From Sorghum bicolor (taxonomy: Eukaryota; Streptophyta; Magnoliopsida; Poales; Poaceae): a stretch of DNA of 64,000 bases. The translations under genes were made by a program, and so were the position numbers. The notes under the pieces were generated by a model, which saw nothing but the letters and a program-made list of their open reading frames with translations, did no database searches and had not been told where the DNA came from. Numbering within the stretch: the first letter of the stretch is position 1; each line of letters begins with the position of its first letter. The stretch lies in assembly GCF_000003195.3 (NCBI RefSeq), contig NC_012875.2, positions 20,495,479-20,559,478 of the forward strand, in the 5' to 3' direction. Positions 45,643 through 58,420 of the stretch are shown here, in pieces.

Positions 45643-48600
45643 CTAAGCATAAGGTATGTTCCTTGCAAATCATGCACCTGTCTAGCATCAAGATTAGCAC
45701 TATCTCCAAATAGATCAAACCGAGCTTCCACTTTAGCCTCTTCACCGAAGTACCAATAGGTGCTTCCAAAATGGTTTCTTAGACTATGGTGCATTAGGCG
45801 CAAACCATGCACATATCTTGCACCGAAACTAACACTATTTCTAAACAGACCAAAGTGAGATTCCATATGACACACGTCATCAAGGAGTTCCATCGGGTGC
45901 ATCCAAATTGATTTCCAAGCATATGGTATGTTCCATGCAAACCGTGCACCTATCTTGCATCAAGATTAGCACTATCTCCAAACAGACCGAACCAAGCATC
46001 CACTTGAGCCTCTTCATTTAGGAGTACAAACAGGTGCGTCAAAAATGGTTTCTTAGACTATGGTGCATTAGGTACAAACTATGCACCTATCTTGCACCGA
46101 AACTAACATTGTCTCCAAACAGACCGAAGCGAGATTCCGTATGACACGTCATCTAGGAGTTAAATTGGGTGCGTCCAAATTGATTTCTTAACATATGGTA
46201 CGTTCCATGCAAACTGTGCAACTATCTTGCATCAAGATTAGCACTATATCCGAACAGACCAAATCGAGCCTCCACTTGAGCCTCTTCAACTAAGAGTACC
46301 ATCGGGTGCGTCTAAAATGGTTTCTTAGCCTATGGTGCATTAGGCGTAAACCGTGCACATATCTTCTACCAAAACTAACACTGTCTCTAAACGAACCGAA
46401 GCAAGATTCCATATGACACAAATCATCAAGGAGTTATATCAGGTGCGTCCTAATTGATTTCTAAGCATATCGTATGTTCCATGAAACCGTGCATCTATCT
46501 TGCATCAAGATTAGCACTATCTCCAAACAGACCGAACCGAGCATCCACTTAAGCCCCTTCACCTAGGAGTACCAACAAGTGTGTCCAAAATGGTTTCTTA
46601 GACTAAGGTGCATTAGGTGCAAACTGTGCACCTATCTTGCACCGAAACTAACAATGTCTCCAAATGGACCGAAGCGAGATTCCAAATGACACACGTCATC
46701 AAGGAGTTCCATCGGGTGCATCCAAATTGATTTCCATGCAAACCATGCACCTACCTTGCATAAGGATTAGCACTATCTCCAAACTGACCAAACCAAGCTT
46801 CCACTTGAGCCTCTTCACCCAGGAGTACCAAATAGTGCGTCCAAAATGGTTTCTTAGACTATGGTGCATTAGGCGCAAACTGTGCACCTATCTTGCACTA
46901 AAACTTACATTGTCTACAAACGGACCGAAGCAAGATTTCATCTGACACACATCATCTAGGAGTTCCATTGGGTGCGTCCAAGTTTATTTCTAAGCACATG
47001 GTATGTTCCTTGCAAATCATGCACGTGTCTTGCATCAAGATTAGCACTATCTCCAAATAGATCAAACCGAGCTTCCACTTGAGCCTCTTCACCGAAGTAC
47101 CAATAGGTGCTTCCAAAATGGATTCTTAGACTATGGTGCATTAGGTGCAAACCATGCACATATCTTGCACCAAAACTAACACTATTTCTAAACAGACCAA
47201 AGCGAGATTCCATATGACATACGTCATCAAGGAGTTCCATCGGGTGCATCCGAATTGATTTCCAAGCATATGGTATGTTCCATGCAAACCGTGCAGCTAT
47301 CTTGCATCAAGGTTAGAACTATCTCCAAACAGACCGAACCCAGCTTCCACTTGAGCCTCTTCATCTAGGAGTACAAACAGGTGTGTCAGAAATGGTTTCT
47401 TAGACTATGGTGCATTAGGCACAAACTATGCACCTATCTTGCACCAAAACTAACATTGTCTCCAAACAGACTGAAGCGAGATTCCATATGACACACGTCA
47501 TCTAGGAGTTTCATTGGGTGCGTCCAAATTGATTTCTTAACATATGGTACGTTGCATGCAAACTATGCAACTATCTTGCATCAAGATTAGCACTATATCC
47601 GAACAGACCAAATCGAGCCTCCACTTGAGCCTCTTCAACTATGAGTACCATTGGGTGCGTCTAAAATTGTTTCTTAGCCTATGGTGCATTAGGCGTAAAC
47701 CATGCACATATCTTCTACCAAACCTAACACTGTCTCTAAACGAACCGAAGCAAGATTCCATATGACACAAATCATCAAGGAGTTATATCAGGTGCGTCCT
47801 AATTGATTTCTAAGCATATCGTATGCTCCATGAAACCGTGCATCTATCTTGCGTCAAGATTAGCACTATCTCCAAACAGACCGAACCGAGCATCCACTTG
47901 AGCCCCTTCACCTAGGAGTACCAACAAGTGCATCAAAAATGGTTTCTTAGACTATGGTGCATTAGGTGCAAACTGTGCACCTATCTTGCACCGAAACTAA
48001 CATTGTCTCCAAATGGACCGAAGCGAGATTCCAAATGACACACGTCATCAAGGAGTTCCATCGGGTGCATCCAAATTGATTTCCATGCAAACCATGCACC
48101 TACCTTGCATAAGGATTAACACTATCTCCAAATTGACCGAACCAAGCTTCCACTTGAGTCTCTTCACCCAGGAGTACCAAATAGTGCATCCAAAATGGTT
48201 TCTTAGACTATGGTGCATTAGGCGCAAAATGTGCACCTATCTTGCACTAAAACTTACAATGTCTACAAACGGACAGAAGCAAGATTCCATATTACACTCG
48301 TCATCTACCAACAGGTGCTTCCAAAATGGTTTCTTAGACTATGGTGCATTAGGCGCAAACCATGCACATATCTTGCATCGAAACTAACACTATTTCAAGA
48401 CAGACCAAAGTGAGATTCCATATGACACACGTTATCAAGGAGTTCCATCGGGTGCATCCAAATTGATTTCTAAGCATATGGTATGTTCCATGCAAACCGT
48501 GCACCTATCTTGCATTAAGATTAGCACTATCTCCAAACAGACCAAACCAAGCTTCCACTTGAGCCTCTTCATCTAGGAGTACAAACAGGTGTGTGAAAAA

Positions 48601-51600
48601 TGGTTTCTTAGACCATGGTGCATTACGCACAAACTATGCACCTATCTTGCACTGAAACTAACATTGTCTCCAAACAGACCGAAGCAAGATTCCATATGAC
48701 ACACATCATCTAGGAGTTCCATTGGGTGCATCCAAATTGATTTCTTAACATATGGTACGTTGCATGCAAACTGTGCAACTATCTTGCATCAAGATTAGCA
48801 CTATATCCGAACAGACCAAATCGAGCCTCCACTTGAGCCTCTTCAACTATGAGTACCATTGGGTGCGTCTAAAATTGTTTCTTAGCCTATGGTGCATTAG
48901 GCGTAAACCATGCACATATCTTCTACCAAACCTAACACTGTCTCTAAACGAACCGAAGCAAGATTCCATATGACACAAATCATCAAGGAGTTATATCAGG
49001 TGCGTCCTAATTGATTTCTAAGCATATCGTATGCTCCATGAAACCGTGCATCTATCTTGCGTCAAGATTAGCACTATCTCCAAACAGACCGAACCGAGCA
49101 TCCACTTGAGCCCCTTCACCTAGGAGTACCAACAAGTGCATCAAAAATGGTTTCTTAGACTATGGTGCATTAGGTGCAAACTGTGCACCTATCTTGCACC
49201 GAAACTAACATTGTCTCCAAATGGACCGAAGCGAGATTCCAAATGACACACGTCATCAAGGAGTTCCATCGGGTGCATCCAAATTGATTTCCATGCAAAC
49301 CATGCACCTACCTTGCATAAGGATTAACACTATCTCCAAATTGACCGAACCAAGCTTCCACTTGAGTCTCTTCACCCAGGAGTACCAAATAGTGCATCCA
49401 AAATGGTTTCTTAGACTATGGTGCATTAGGCGCAAAATGTGCACCTATCTTGCACTAAAACTTACAATGTCTACAAACGGACAGAAGCAAGATTCCATAT
49501 TACACTCGTCATCTACCAACAGGTGCTTCCAAAATGGTTTCTTAGACTATGGTGCATTAGGCGCAAACCATGCACATATCTTGCATCGAAACTAACACTA
49601 TTTCAAGACAGACCAAAGTGAGATTCCATATGACACACGTTATCAAGGAGTTCCATCGGGTGCATCCAAATTGATTTCTAAGCATATGGTATGTTCCATG
49701 CAAACCGTGCACCTATCTTGCATTAAGATTAGCACTATCTCCAAACAGACCAAACCAAGCTTCCACTTGAGCCTCTTCATCTAGGAGTACAAACAGGTGT
49801 GTGAAAAATGGTTTCTTAGACCATGGTGCATTACGCACAAACTATGCACCTATCTTGCACTGAAACTAACATTGTCTCCAAACAGACCGAAGCAAGATTC
49901 CATATGACACACATCATCTAGGAGTTCCATTGGGTGCATCCAAATTGATTTCTTAACATATGGTACGTTGCATGCAAACTGTGCAACTATCTTGCATCAA
50001 GATTAGCACTATATCCGAACAGACCAAATCGAGCCTCCACTTGAGCCTCTTCAACTACGAGTACCATCATCGGGAGCGTCTAAAATTGTTTCTTAGCCTA
50101 TGGTGCATTAGGCGTAAACCGTGCACATATCTTCTACCAAAACTAACACTGTCTCTAAACGAACCGAAGCAAGATTCCATATGACACAAATCATCAAGGA
50201 GTTATATCAAGTGCGTCCTAATTGATTTCTAAGCATATCGTATGTTCCATGAAACCGTGCATCTATCTTGCATCAAGATTAGCACTATCTCCAAACAGAC
50301 CGAACCGAGCATCCACTTGAGCCCCTTCACCTAGGAGTACCAACAAGTGCGTCAAAAATGGTTTCTTAGACTATGGTGCATTAGGTGCAAACTGTGCACC
50401 TATCTTGCACCAAAACTAACATTGTCTCCAAATGGACCGAAGCGAGATTCCAAATGACACACGTCATCAAGGATTTCCATCGGGTGCATCCAAATTGATT
50501 TCCATGCAAACCATGCACCTACCTTGCATAAGGATTAGCACTATCTCCAAACTGACCGAACCAAGCTTCCACTTGAGCCTCTTCACCCAGGAGTACCAAA
50601 TAGTGCGTCCAAAATGGTTTCTTAGACTATGGTGCATTAGGCGCAAAATGTGCACCTATCTTGCACTAAAACTTACAATGTCTACAAACGGACCGAAGCA
50701 AGATTCCATATGACACACGTCATCTACCAACAGGTGCTTCCAAAATGGTTTCTTAGACTATGTTGCATTAGGCGCAAACCATGCACATATCTTGCATCGA
50801 AACTAACACTATTTCTAGACAGACCAAAGTGAGATTCCATATGACACATGTTATCAAGGAGTTCCATCGGGTGCATCCAAATTGATTTCCAAGCATATGG
50901 TATGTTCCATGCAAACCGTGCACCTATCTTGCATCAAGATTAGCACTATCTCCAAACAGACCGAACCGAGCTTCCACTTGAGCCTCTTCATCTAGGAGTA
51001 CAAACAGGTGTGTCAAAAATGGTTTCTTAGACCATGATGCATTGCGCACAAACTATGCACCTATCTTGCACTGAAACTAACATTGTCTCCAAACAGACCG
51101 AAGCAAGATTCCATATGACACACGTCATCTAGGAGTTCCATTGGGTGCGTCCAAATTGATTTCTGAACATATGGTACGTTGCATGCAAACTGTGCAACTA
51201 TCTTGCATCAAGATTAGCACTATATCTGAACAGACCAAATCGAGCCTCCACTTGAGCCTCTTCAACTACGAGTACCATCATCGGGAGCGTCTAAAATGGT
51301 TTCTTAACCTATGGTGCATTAGGCGTAAACCGTGCACATATCTTCTACCCAAACTAACATTGTCTCTAAACGAACCGAAGCAAGATTCCATATGACACAA
51401 ATCATCAAGGAGTTATATCAGGTGCGTCCTAATTGATTTCTAAGCATATCGTATGTTCCATAAAACCGTGCATCTATCTTTCATCAAGATTAGCACTATC
51501 TCCAAACAGACCAAACCGAGCATCCACTTGAGCCCCTTCACCTAGGAGTACCAACAAGTGTGTCAAAAATGGTTTCTTAGACTATGGTGCATTAGGTGCA

Positions 51601-54600
51601 AACTGTGCACCTATCTTGCACCGAAACTAACATTGTCTCCAAATGGACCGAAGCGAGATTCCAAATGACACACGTCATCAAGGAGTTCCATCGGGTGCAT
51701 CCAAATTGATTTCCATGCAAACCATGCACCTACCTTGCATAAGGATTAGCACTATCTCCAAACTGACCGAACCAAGCTTCCACTTGAGTCTCTTCTCCCA
51801 GGAGTACCAAATAGTGCGTCCAAAATGGTTTCTTAGACTATGGTGCATTAGGCGCAAAATGTGCACCTATCTTGCACTAAAACTTACAATGTCTACAAAC
51901 GGACTGAGGCAAGATTCCATATGACACACGTCATCTACCAACAGGTGCTTCCAAAATGGTTTCTTAGACTATGGTGCATTAGGCGCAAACCATGCACATA
52001 TCTTGCATCGAAACTAACACTATTTCTAGACAGACCAAAGTGAGATTCCATATGACACACGTTATCAAGGAGTTCCATCGGGTGCATCCAAATTGATTTC
52101 CAAGCATATGGTATGTTCCATGCAAACCGTGCACCTTTCTTGCATCAAGATTAGCACTATCTCCAAACAGACCAAACCGAGCTTCCACTTGAGCCTCTTC
52201 ATCTAGGAGTACAAACAGGTGTGTCAAAAATGGTTTCTTAGACCATGGTGCATTTACGCACAAAGTATGCACCTATCTTGCACTGAAACTAACATTGTCT
52301 CCAAACAGACCGAAGCAAGATTCCATATGACACACGTCATCTAGGAGTTCCACTGGGTGCGTCCAAATTGATTTCTTAACATATGGTACGTTGCATGCAA
52401 ACTGTGCAACTATCTTGCATCAAGATTAGCACTATATCCAAACAGACCAAATCGAGCCTCCACTTGAGCCTCTTCAACTACGAGTACCATCATCGGGAGC
52501 GTCTAAAATGGTTTCTTAGCCTATGGTGCATTAGGCGTAAACCGTGCACATATCTTCTACCAAAACTAACACTGTCTCTAAACGAACCGAAGCAAGATTC
52601 CATATGACACAAATCATCAAGGAGTTATATCAGGTGCGTCCTAATTGATTTCTAAGCATATCGTATGTTCCATAAAACCGTGCATCTATCTTGCATCAAG
52701 ATTAGCACTATCTCCAAACAGACCGAACCGAACATCCACTTGAGCCCCTTCACCTAGGAGTACCAACAAGTGTGTCAAAAACGGTTTCTTAGACTATGGT
52801 GCATTAGGTGCAAACTGTGCACCTATCTGGCACCGAAACTAACATTGTCTCCAAATGGACTGAAGCGAGCTTCCAAATGACACACGTCATCAAGGAGTTC
52901 CATCGGGTGCATCCAAATTGATTTCCATGCAAACCATGCACCTACCTTGCATAAGGATTAGCACTATCACCAAACTGACCGAACCAAGCTTCCACTTGAG
53001 CCTCTTCACCCAGGAGTACCAAATAGTGCGTCCAAAATGGTTTCTTAGACTATGGTGCATTAGGCGCAAAATGTGCACCTATCTTGCACTAAAACTTACA
53101 ATGTCTACAAATAGACCGAAGCAAGATTCCATATGACACACGTCATCTACCAACAGGTGCTTCCAAAATGGTTTCTTAGACTATGGTGCATTAGGCGCAA
53201 ACCATGCACATATCTTGCATCGAAACTAACACTATTTCTAGACAGACCAAAGTGAAATTCCATATGACACACGTTATCAAGGAGTTCCATCGGGTGCATC
53301 CAAATTGATTTCCAAGCATATGGTATGTTCCATGCAAACCGTGCACCTATCTTGCATCAAGATTAGCACTATCTCCAAACAGACCGAACCGAGCTTCCAC
53401 TTGAGCCTCTTCATCTAGGAGTACAAACAGATGTGTCAAAAATAGTTTCTTAGACCATGGTGCATTACGCACAAACTATGCACCTATCTTGCACTGAAAC
53501 TAACATTGTCTCCAAACAGATCGAAGCAAGATTCCATATGACACACGTCATCTAGGAGTTCCATTGGGTGCGTCCAAATTGATTTCTTAACATATGGTAC
53601 CTTGCATGCAAACTGTGCAACTATCTTGCATCAAGATTAGCACTATATCCGAACAGACCAAATCGAGCGTACACTTGAGCCTCTTCAACTACGAGTACCA
53701 TCATCGGGAGCGTCTAAAATGGTTTCTTAGCCTATGGTGCATTAGGCGTAATACCGTGCACATATCTTCTACCAAAACTAACACTGTCTCTAAACGAACT
53801 GAAGCAAGATTCCATATGACACAAATCATCAAGGAGTTATATCAGGTGCGTCCTAATTGATTTCTAAGCATATCGTATGTTCCATGAAACCGTGCATCTA
53901 TCTTGCATCAAGATTAGCACTATCTCCAAACAGACCGAACCGAGCATCCACTTGAGCCCCTTCACCTAGGAGTACCAACAAGTGCGTCAAAAATGGTTTC
54001 TTAGACTATGGTGCATTAGTGGCAAACTGTGCACCTATCTTGCACCGAAACTAACATTGTCTCCAAATGGACCGAAGCGAGATTCCAAATGACACACGTC
54101 ATCAAGGAATTCCATCGGGTGCATCCAAATTGATTTCCATGCAAACCATGCACCTACCTTGCATAAGGATTAGAACTATATCCAAACTGACCGAACCAAA
54201 CTTCCACTTGAGCCTCTTCACCCAGGAGTACCAAATAGTGCGTCCAAAATGGTTTCTTAGACTATGGTGCATTAGGCGCAAAATGTGCACCTATCTTGCA
54301 CTAAAACTTACAATGTCTACAAACGGACCGCAGCAAGATTCCATATGACACACGTCATCTACCAACAGGTGCTTCCAAAATGGTTTCTTAGACTATGGTG
54401 CATTAGGCGCAAACCATGCACATATCTTGCATCGAAACTAACACTATTTCTAGACAGACCAAAGTGAGATTCCATATGACACATGTTATCAAGGAGTTCC
54501 ATCGGGTGCATCCAAATTGATTTCTAAGCATATGGTATGTTCCATGCAAACCGTGCACCTATCTTGTATCAAGATTAGCACTATCTCCAAACAGACCGAA

Positions 54601-54903
54601 CCGAGCTTCCACTTGAGCCTCTTCATCTAGGAGCACAAACAGGTGTGTCAAAAACGGTTTCTTAGACCATGGTACATTACGCACAAACTATGCACCTATC
54701 TTGCACTGAAACTAACATTGTCACCAAACAGACCGAAGCAAGATTCCATATGACACACGTCATCTAGGAGTTCCATTGGGTGCGTTCAAATTGATTTCTT
54801 AACATATGGTACGTTGCATGCAAACTGTGCAACTATCTTGCATCAAGATTAGCACTATATCCGAACAGACCAAATCGAGCCTCCACTTGAGCCTCTTCAA
54901 CTA
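45643..54903 (+). repeat. Satellite array, right block
   Basis: Continues the left array in register after E3. Same A and B monomers. The first full unit (46195-47543, ~1349 bp) has ten monomers and a 19-bp deletion; the following ones are 1208-1212 bp. The array stops inside an A1 monomer at 54903, where E5 is inserted, and does not resume before the window ends. Confidence 0.85.
47544..54805 (+). repeat. Shortened HOR of 1208-1212 bp, six tandem units
   Basis: Units start at 47544, 48752, 49960, 51171, 52383 and 53594. Compared with the 1364-bp unit each lacks 19 bp in A3 (AAATTGATTTCCATGCAAAC at the junction, e.g. 48073) and about 137 bp between B3 and A4 (CATCTACCAACAGG at the junction, e.g. 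48302). The last four add CAT in A1 (ACCATCATCGGGAGCG). The first two units look virtually identical. Confidence 0.85.
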
Positions 54904-55363
54904 TGTGGGGGTATAAACCCCTATACCCTCACGGCTAGACTTGGGCCAGGAGGCTTGGCCCATTACGAGACAAATCCGAGACTTGATCCAACTGATTGGG
55001 GTTTCGGGCAAGGAAACAAGACGTGGAGATCAAGTAGAATTCTAGTCGGTTAGAATAGGGATTGATATTGTAATATCTATGGCAATTGTAACCGACTAGG
55101 ATTAGTTTCCAGATCTGTAACCCTGCCCTGTGGACTATATAAGGAGAGGCAAGGGACCCCCCTAGGACACACGATTCTCTCAACTCAAATCAATACAACA
55201 AGATGCAGGACGTAGGTATTATGCCCACACGGCGGCCGAACCTAGATAAAAAGCTTGTCCGTGTCTTGCGTCACCGTCGAGTTCGTAGCTTGCGCACCGT
55301 CTACCGATAAACTACTACCGTGGGTATACCCCAAGGTAGACTGCCGACCAGCTTTCGTCGACA
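54904..55363 (+). repeat. E5 5' LTR
   Basis: 460 bp, TGTGGGGGTATA...TTCGTCGACA. TATA box TATATAAGG at about 55136-55144. The end is set by the primer site that follows at once. The other LTR is outside the window. Confidence 0.75.
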
Positions 55364-55364
55364 G

Positions 55365-55382
55365 TGGCGCGCCAGGTAGGGG
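55365..55382 (+). other. E5 primer-binding site
   Basis: TGGCGCGCCAGGTAGGGG, one base after the LTR. I recognise it as a site common in grass gypsy elements but cannot name the tRNA with certainty. Confidence 0.65.
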
Positions 55383-55410
55383 TGTGCGTACAACTTTTCT
55401 GGCGAACAAG

Positions 55411-56483
55411 ATGGTCATCGTTCCAGCTTCCGCGGCCGTGCCTGAAGGCGTCACGTTCACTGTCGGCCAGATTACGTGGACGACTCACGGAGGCGGTCTC
55501 ACGACCACGGCTTCGGAAGAAACCTAGATCCGATCTGGGACCACGGCGGCATTGGCTCTGACCACACTGACACCGAGCACTCAACCACCGCTTCCTCGTT
55601 ACAAGGGAAAGAAGGTCGACGGCTCGGATCTCTTCCGAGCCCTTGATCGCGCCGATCTCAAGCTTCTCGAAGCTTCCCGACTAATGGATGGGATCTCGCG
55701 CCGGTCTGATCAAGCCGCGCCAACAGACTTTTTCTACTCCTGCCGGCCAACTCGTGTCGTCACACACGAACAGCTGGGAACATCTCTGACGATAACCTCC
55801 ACCCCCTCAGGACGGTCCGTCGAACTCAAGGCTGATCCAGATCAAGGTTCTCCTTACGGGCTAAACAACTCGGCCGTTCACTATTCGCGGCACATCCAAT
55901 CCCTTTTCAGCGAGGCTGGTTGGTTGCCAAAATAGAGCGGTCGACCAGCTCGTCACTACGTCAACATGGTGACGATCCGAGAACTACGGGACGGCCAGGC
56001 TTCCAGCACAAACTCCAGCACTGGATCCGTTCCCACTGAAGTTATAAACTCCGAGGACGAAGACTACGACCTGGATTTACCACCGTATCCTCCGGGTTTC
56101 TCTCGCTTCCTGGTCTTTCCACCCCGGCGAGGAGACCTCGTCTTCAATGTCAGCGGCGATGAACCGATCGTTGATGGAGAGACAGACGAGCAGAGGCAGC
56201 TCCGCGAGCAGCGCAATGCCGACCGCGCCCGACGACGCGCGGACGAGGAACGACAACTCCCACCGCATAACCTCACCGACGCTTTTGACATGGTCGGGGA
56301 TCAGCAAGTCTACAAAACGCCAAGCGCTAACGTGGCTGTTGCCATGGCCAACCTAAATCGACTCCCTGATACTCCCGAGCGCCAGGGTGTCCGATCCAAC
56401 GTACGCGCGCATCTGATCGCCACGATGGGACAGACAGCCACCTTGCTTAAAAGGGTCCAAGCTATCTCCTACGCAGAGGTCTC
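55411..56483 (+). pseudogene. gag of E5, truncated
   Basis: ATG at 55411 (MVIVPASAAVPEG). One frame throughout, with TAG at 55525-55527 and at 55933-55935, both one C-to-T step from CAG. The middle has RYKGKKVDGSDLFR; the C-terminal part has acidic SEDEDYDLDLPPYPPG, an Arg/Glu/Gln-rich helix (DEQRQLREQRNADRARRRAD) and AVAMANLNRLPDTPE. About 357 codons remain before E6 cuts it after SYAEVS. The gag core is not reached. Confidence 0.65.
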
Positions 56484-57228
56484 TGTTGGGTATTTTAAAC
56501 GCAAACAGAAAAATCCGCAAGCGCACGGATACCGATGTAGCTTTCACCCGGGAGTATTCCAGAGTATCGATTTTCCATAGGGAACGTGAGTGTACTAATT
56601 AAGATCCAAGATCGCCCAAGGATAACTATATAATTATTTTTTGGTGGGAAGAGAGGAAGTTTCCTGAGAGTTCTCTAGTTGATCTAAGAATCAAGAATTA
56701 CTTCAAGATTATCTATATCGGGACATCAGAACACTAACCACAGAAAGAGATGAGAAGGGGGCTAGGAAGGTCTGACTACGGTCCTACAAACACCGATCCG
56801 AACGTGGTGGAATACGTCGACCATTAGGGCTGTGACTACCCTAAGGCTACCACAACAATCCGCAGGATTGGGTGCAATTCCAGGTAATTGCAAGACTAAA
56901 CACCACGTCTAATCTATTAATTACTACTCTAATGTTGCAAAGATTAGAGCACTTGATGCAAGCGGGAATTCAATAAATAACTTGAATGTAAATAAAAGTA
57001 ATTAAAGAACTCAGGATTATGAATTGAAGAACCTGGAGAACGATGAAGAACGAACCAGTTGCTGCAAAAGTACAATGTTGAGGAAGATCTGACAGATCCG
57101 GCTCCTCCTCCTCCGCTCTCCTCTTCTCTCTCCCTATTTTCTAGATTACAACTAGAACTAACTAGAACTAGAACTAGAAGAACTAGAACTAGAACTAGAT
57201 GAACTAGAACTAGATCTAGATGAACTAG
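56484..57228 (-). mobile_element. E6: Athila-like LTR fragment
   Basis: Plus strand starts TGTTGGGTAT, the complement of the E1 LTR end ATACCCAACA, so this is the left (3') terminus of a minus-strand element. It includes the conserved block with GCAAGCGCACGGAT and GAGTATTCCAG (about 56515-56575). 745 bp remain, cut by E7 at 57229. The 5 bases before it, GTCTC (56479-56483), are the presumed target duplication. Confidence 0.65.
57149..57228 (+). repeat. AACTAG-type short tandem repeat
   Basis: About 80 bp of irregular AACTAG, AACTAGA and ATGAACTAG units at the right edge of E6, ending exactly where E7 begins. It is the insertion target of E7 and is not seen in the other LTRs. Confidence 0.75.
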
Positions 57229-58404
57229 TGATGAGGACATCCCAACCAAGCATGCTCCCTCCAATTCCACTCCAACCTCTACACCGACTACACCGGCACC
57301 AGCCCAAGCCATTGATGGAGCAATTACACGTAGCCGAGCCAAGAAGCTACAACAAGAGGTGAACGCGCTACTTTGCGAGAGTTCTATTAATGTTAATGAG
57401 AATATTATACTACCTAAGTGTTCTACTTTGGTTGTGCTTAGGTATACACATGAGGAGGGAGGTGACCTGGATCGCAAGGATTGGAACAACACGGTGCAGA
57501 ACGGACCAGTTGAAAGAAGGGCAGATCGGACCAGTGCGGTGCAGAACGGACCAGTTGAAAGAAAAGATCATAACTTTCACTACCAAGGTGCTATGAAGGC
57601 CCATGAGCACTTGTTGGAAAGCTTGACAAGTCTACTTTCCAATGAATCAAGTGGCGACCAGTTTGGATACTCCATATTGCCTGCAGACCAGAATTAGTAC
57701 AGACTGCTCAGAAGGTCAACAGTCTGTCATGACAGAATGTTGGTACAACTTGCCAAGTAAAACTGTACCACTCTACAGCGTTTCCTGGTGCATGGCATAC
57801 GTTGCTGGAAAGCTCTTGGAGTATAGTTTCACACCCAAGAAACGGTTCATCAATTGGACTTCCCAATAAAAAGTTATGGTCAGTTTATTGGAAACTGCTC
57901 TGGAGGCCAACAGTCACGCGAAGCCACTTCGGGAATCCATTTCGAGGGGACCTTTCACATTGCCTTCCCTCAGAAACTCTATTTTGTTTTCATACCTATC
58001 TAGCAGGGCTGTTGCTAGTATAAATACCTCCTAAGACTCATTGTAATCCAAGACTTTGAGAATTGAAATACAGAACCCCTTTGTTCAGCTGCGTGCTAAC
58101 AAATTCAGAGAGTGATCTCTACCCCTTTGCTCTTGTGTTTTCCTTCGCGGAGATTACAGAAGCGGCCGCGTCATCGGCACCCAATCCGTGCTCCTGATCC
58201 TCGAGTTCAGGTTGCGTAGGTTGGTTCTTTGAGAGTGTGGTTGGGCGAATCCTTGGTTCAGGCTGCCGTATAGAGACGGTGGTTGGCTCCTTGTGCGTGT
58301 CGTCAGGTTGCACTAGTTATCCTCGCTGCTTGCAGCAAGTTATCGGCTGATCTTCAGCTAGTTATCCATCCTACGTCGTGAAGATCGGGACAACGAGCTC
58401 ACCA
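57229..58404 (+). repeat. E7 5' LTR
   Basis: Starts TGATGAGGACATCCC, ends near GAGCTCACCA (about 1176 bp). Collinear with 62871-64000 at a constant 5642-bp offset. TATA box TATAAATA at 58019-58026. Contains a short internal duplication of GGTGCAGAACGGACCAGT (about 57491 and 57538). Confidence 0.85.
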
Positions 58405-58406
58405 TC

Positions 58407-58420
58407 TGGTATCAGAGCTC
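58407..58420 (+). other. E7 primer-binding site (initiator tRNA-Met)
   Basis: TGGTATCAGAGCTC, two bases after the LTR. Standard for chromoviruses. Confidence 0.85.

Larger units (their letters stand above)
54904..56483 (+). mobile_element. E5: 5' part of a Tat/RIRE2-like Ty3/gypsy element
   Basis: 5' LTR, PBS and a broken gag, ending where E6 is inserted. It interrupts satellite in the middle of an A1 monomer (CTTCAACTA|TGTGGGGG). The lineage is judged from the TGGCGCGCCAGGTAGGGG primer site and a gag with a very Arg-rich segment, as in grass RIRE2-type elements; no pol is present to confirm it. Confidence 0.65.

Noticed and set aside
5461..54903. Regular repeats resembling a CRISPR array
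   Set aside because: The period is about 137 bp with no unique spacers, and the setting is plant transposons and satellite.
5461..54903. CENP-B box-like site in the satellite
   Set aside because: I looked for the TTCG...CGGG pattern in typical A and B monomers and found no convincing match.
5461..54903. Identity as maize CentC or rice CentO
   Set aside because: The ~137-bp period and the sequence do not fit those ~155-bp satellites as I know them; CEN38/SCEN fits better.
56484..57228. E6 as the 3' LTR of E5
   Set aside because: Its ends and sequence differ completely from the 54904-55363 LTR, and it interrupts the E5 gag frame.
56944..57492. 182-residue minus-strand ORF
   Set aside because: It crosses the E6/E7 junction, is antisense to the E7 pol tail, and its Leu/Val-rich part comes from the AACTAG repeat.
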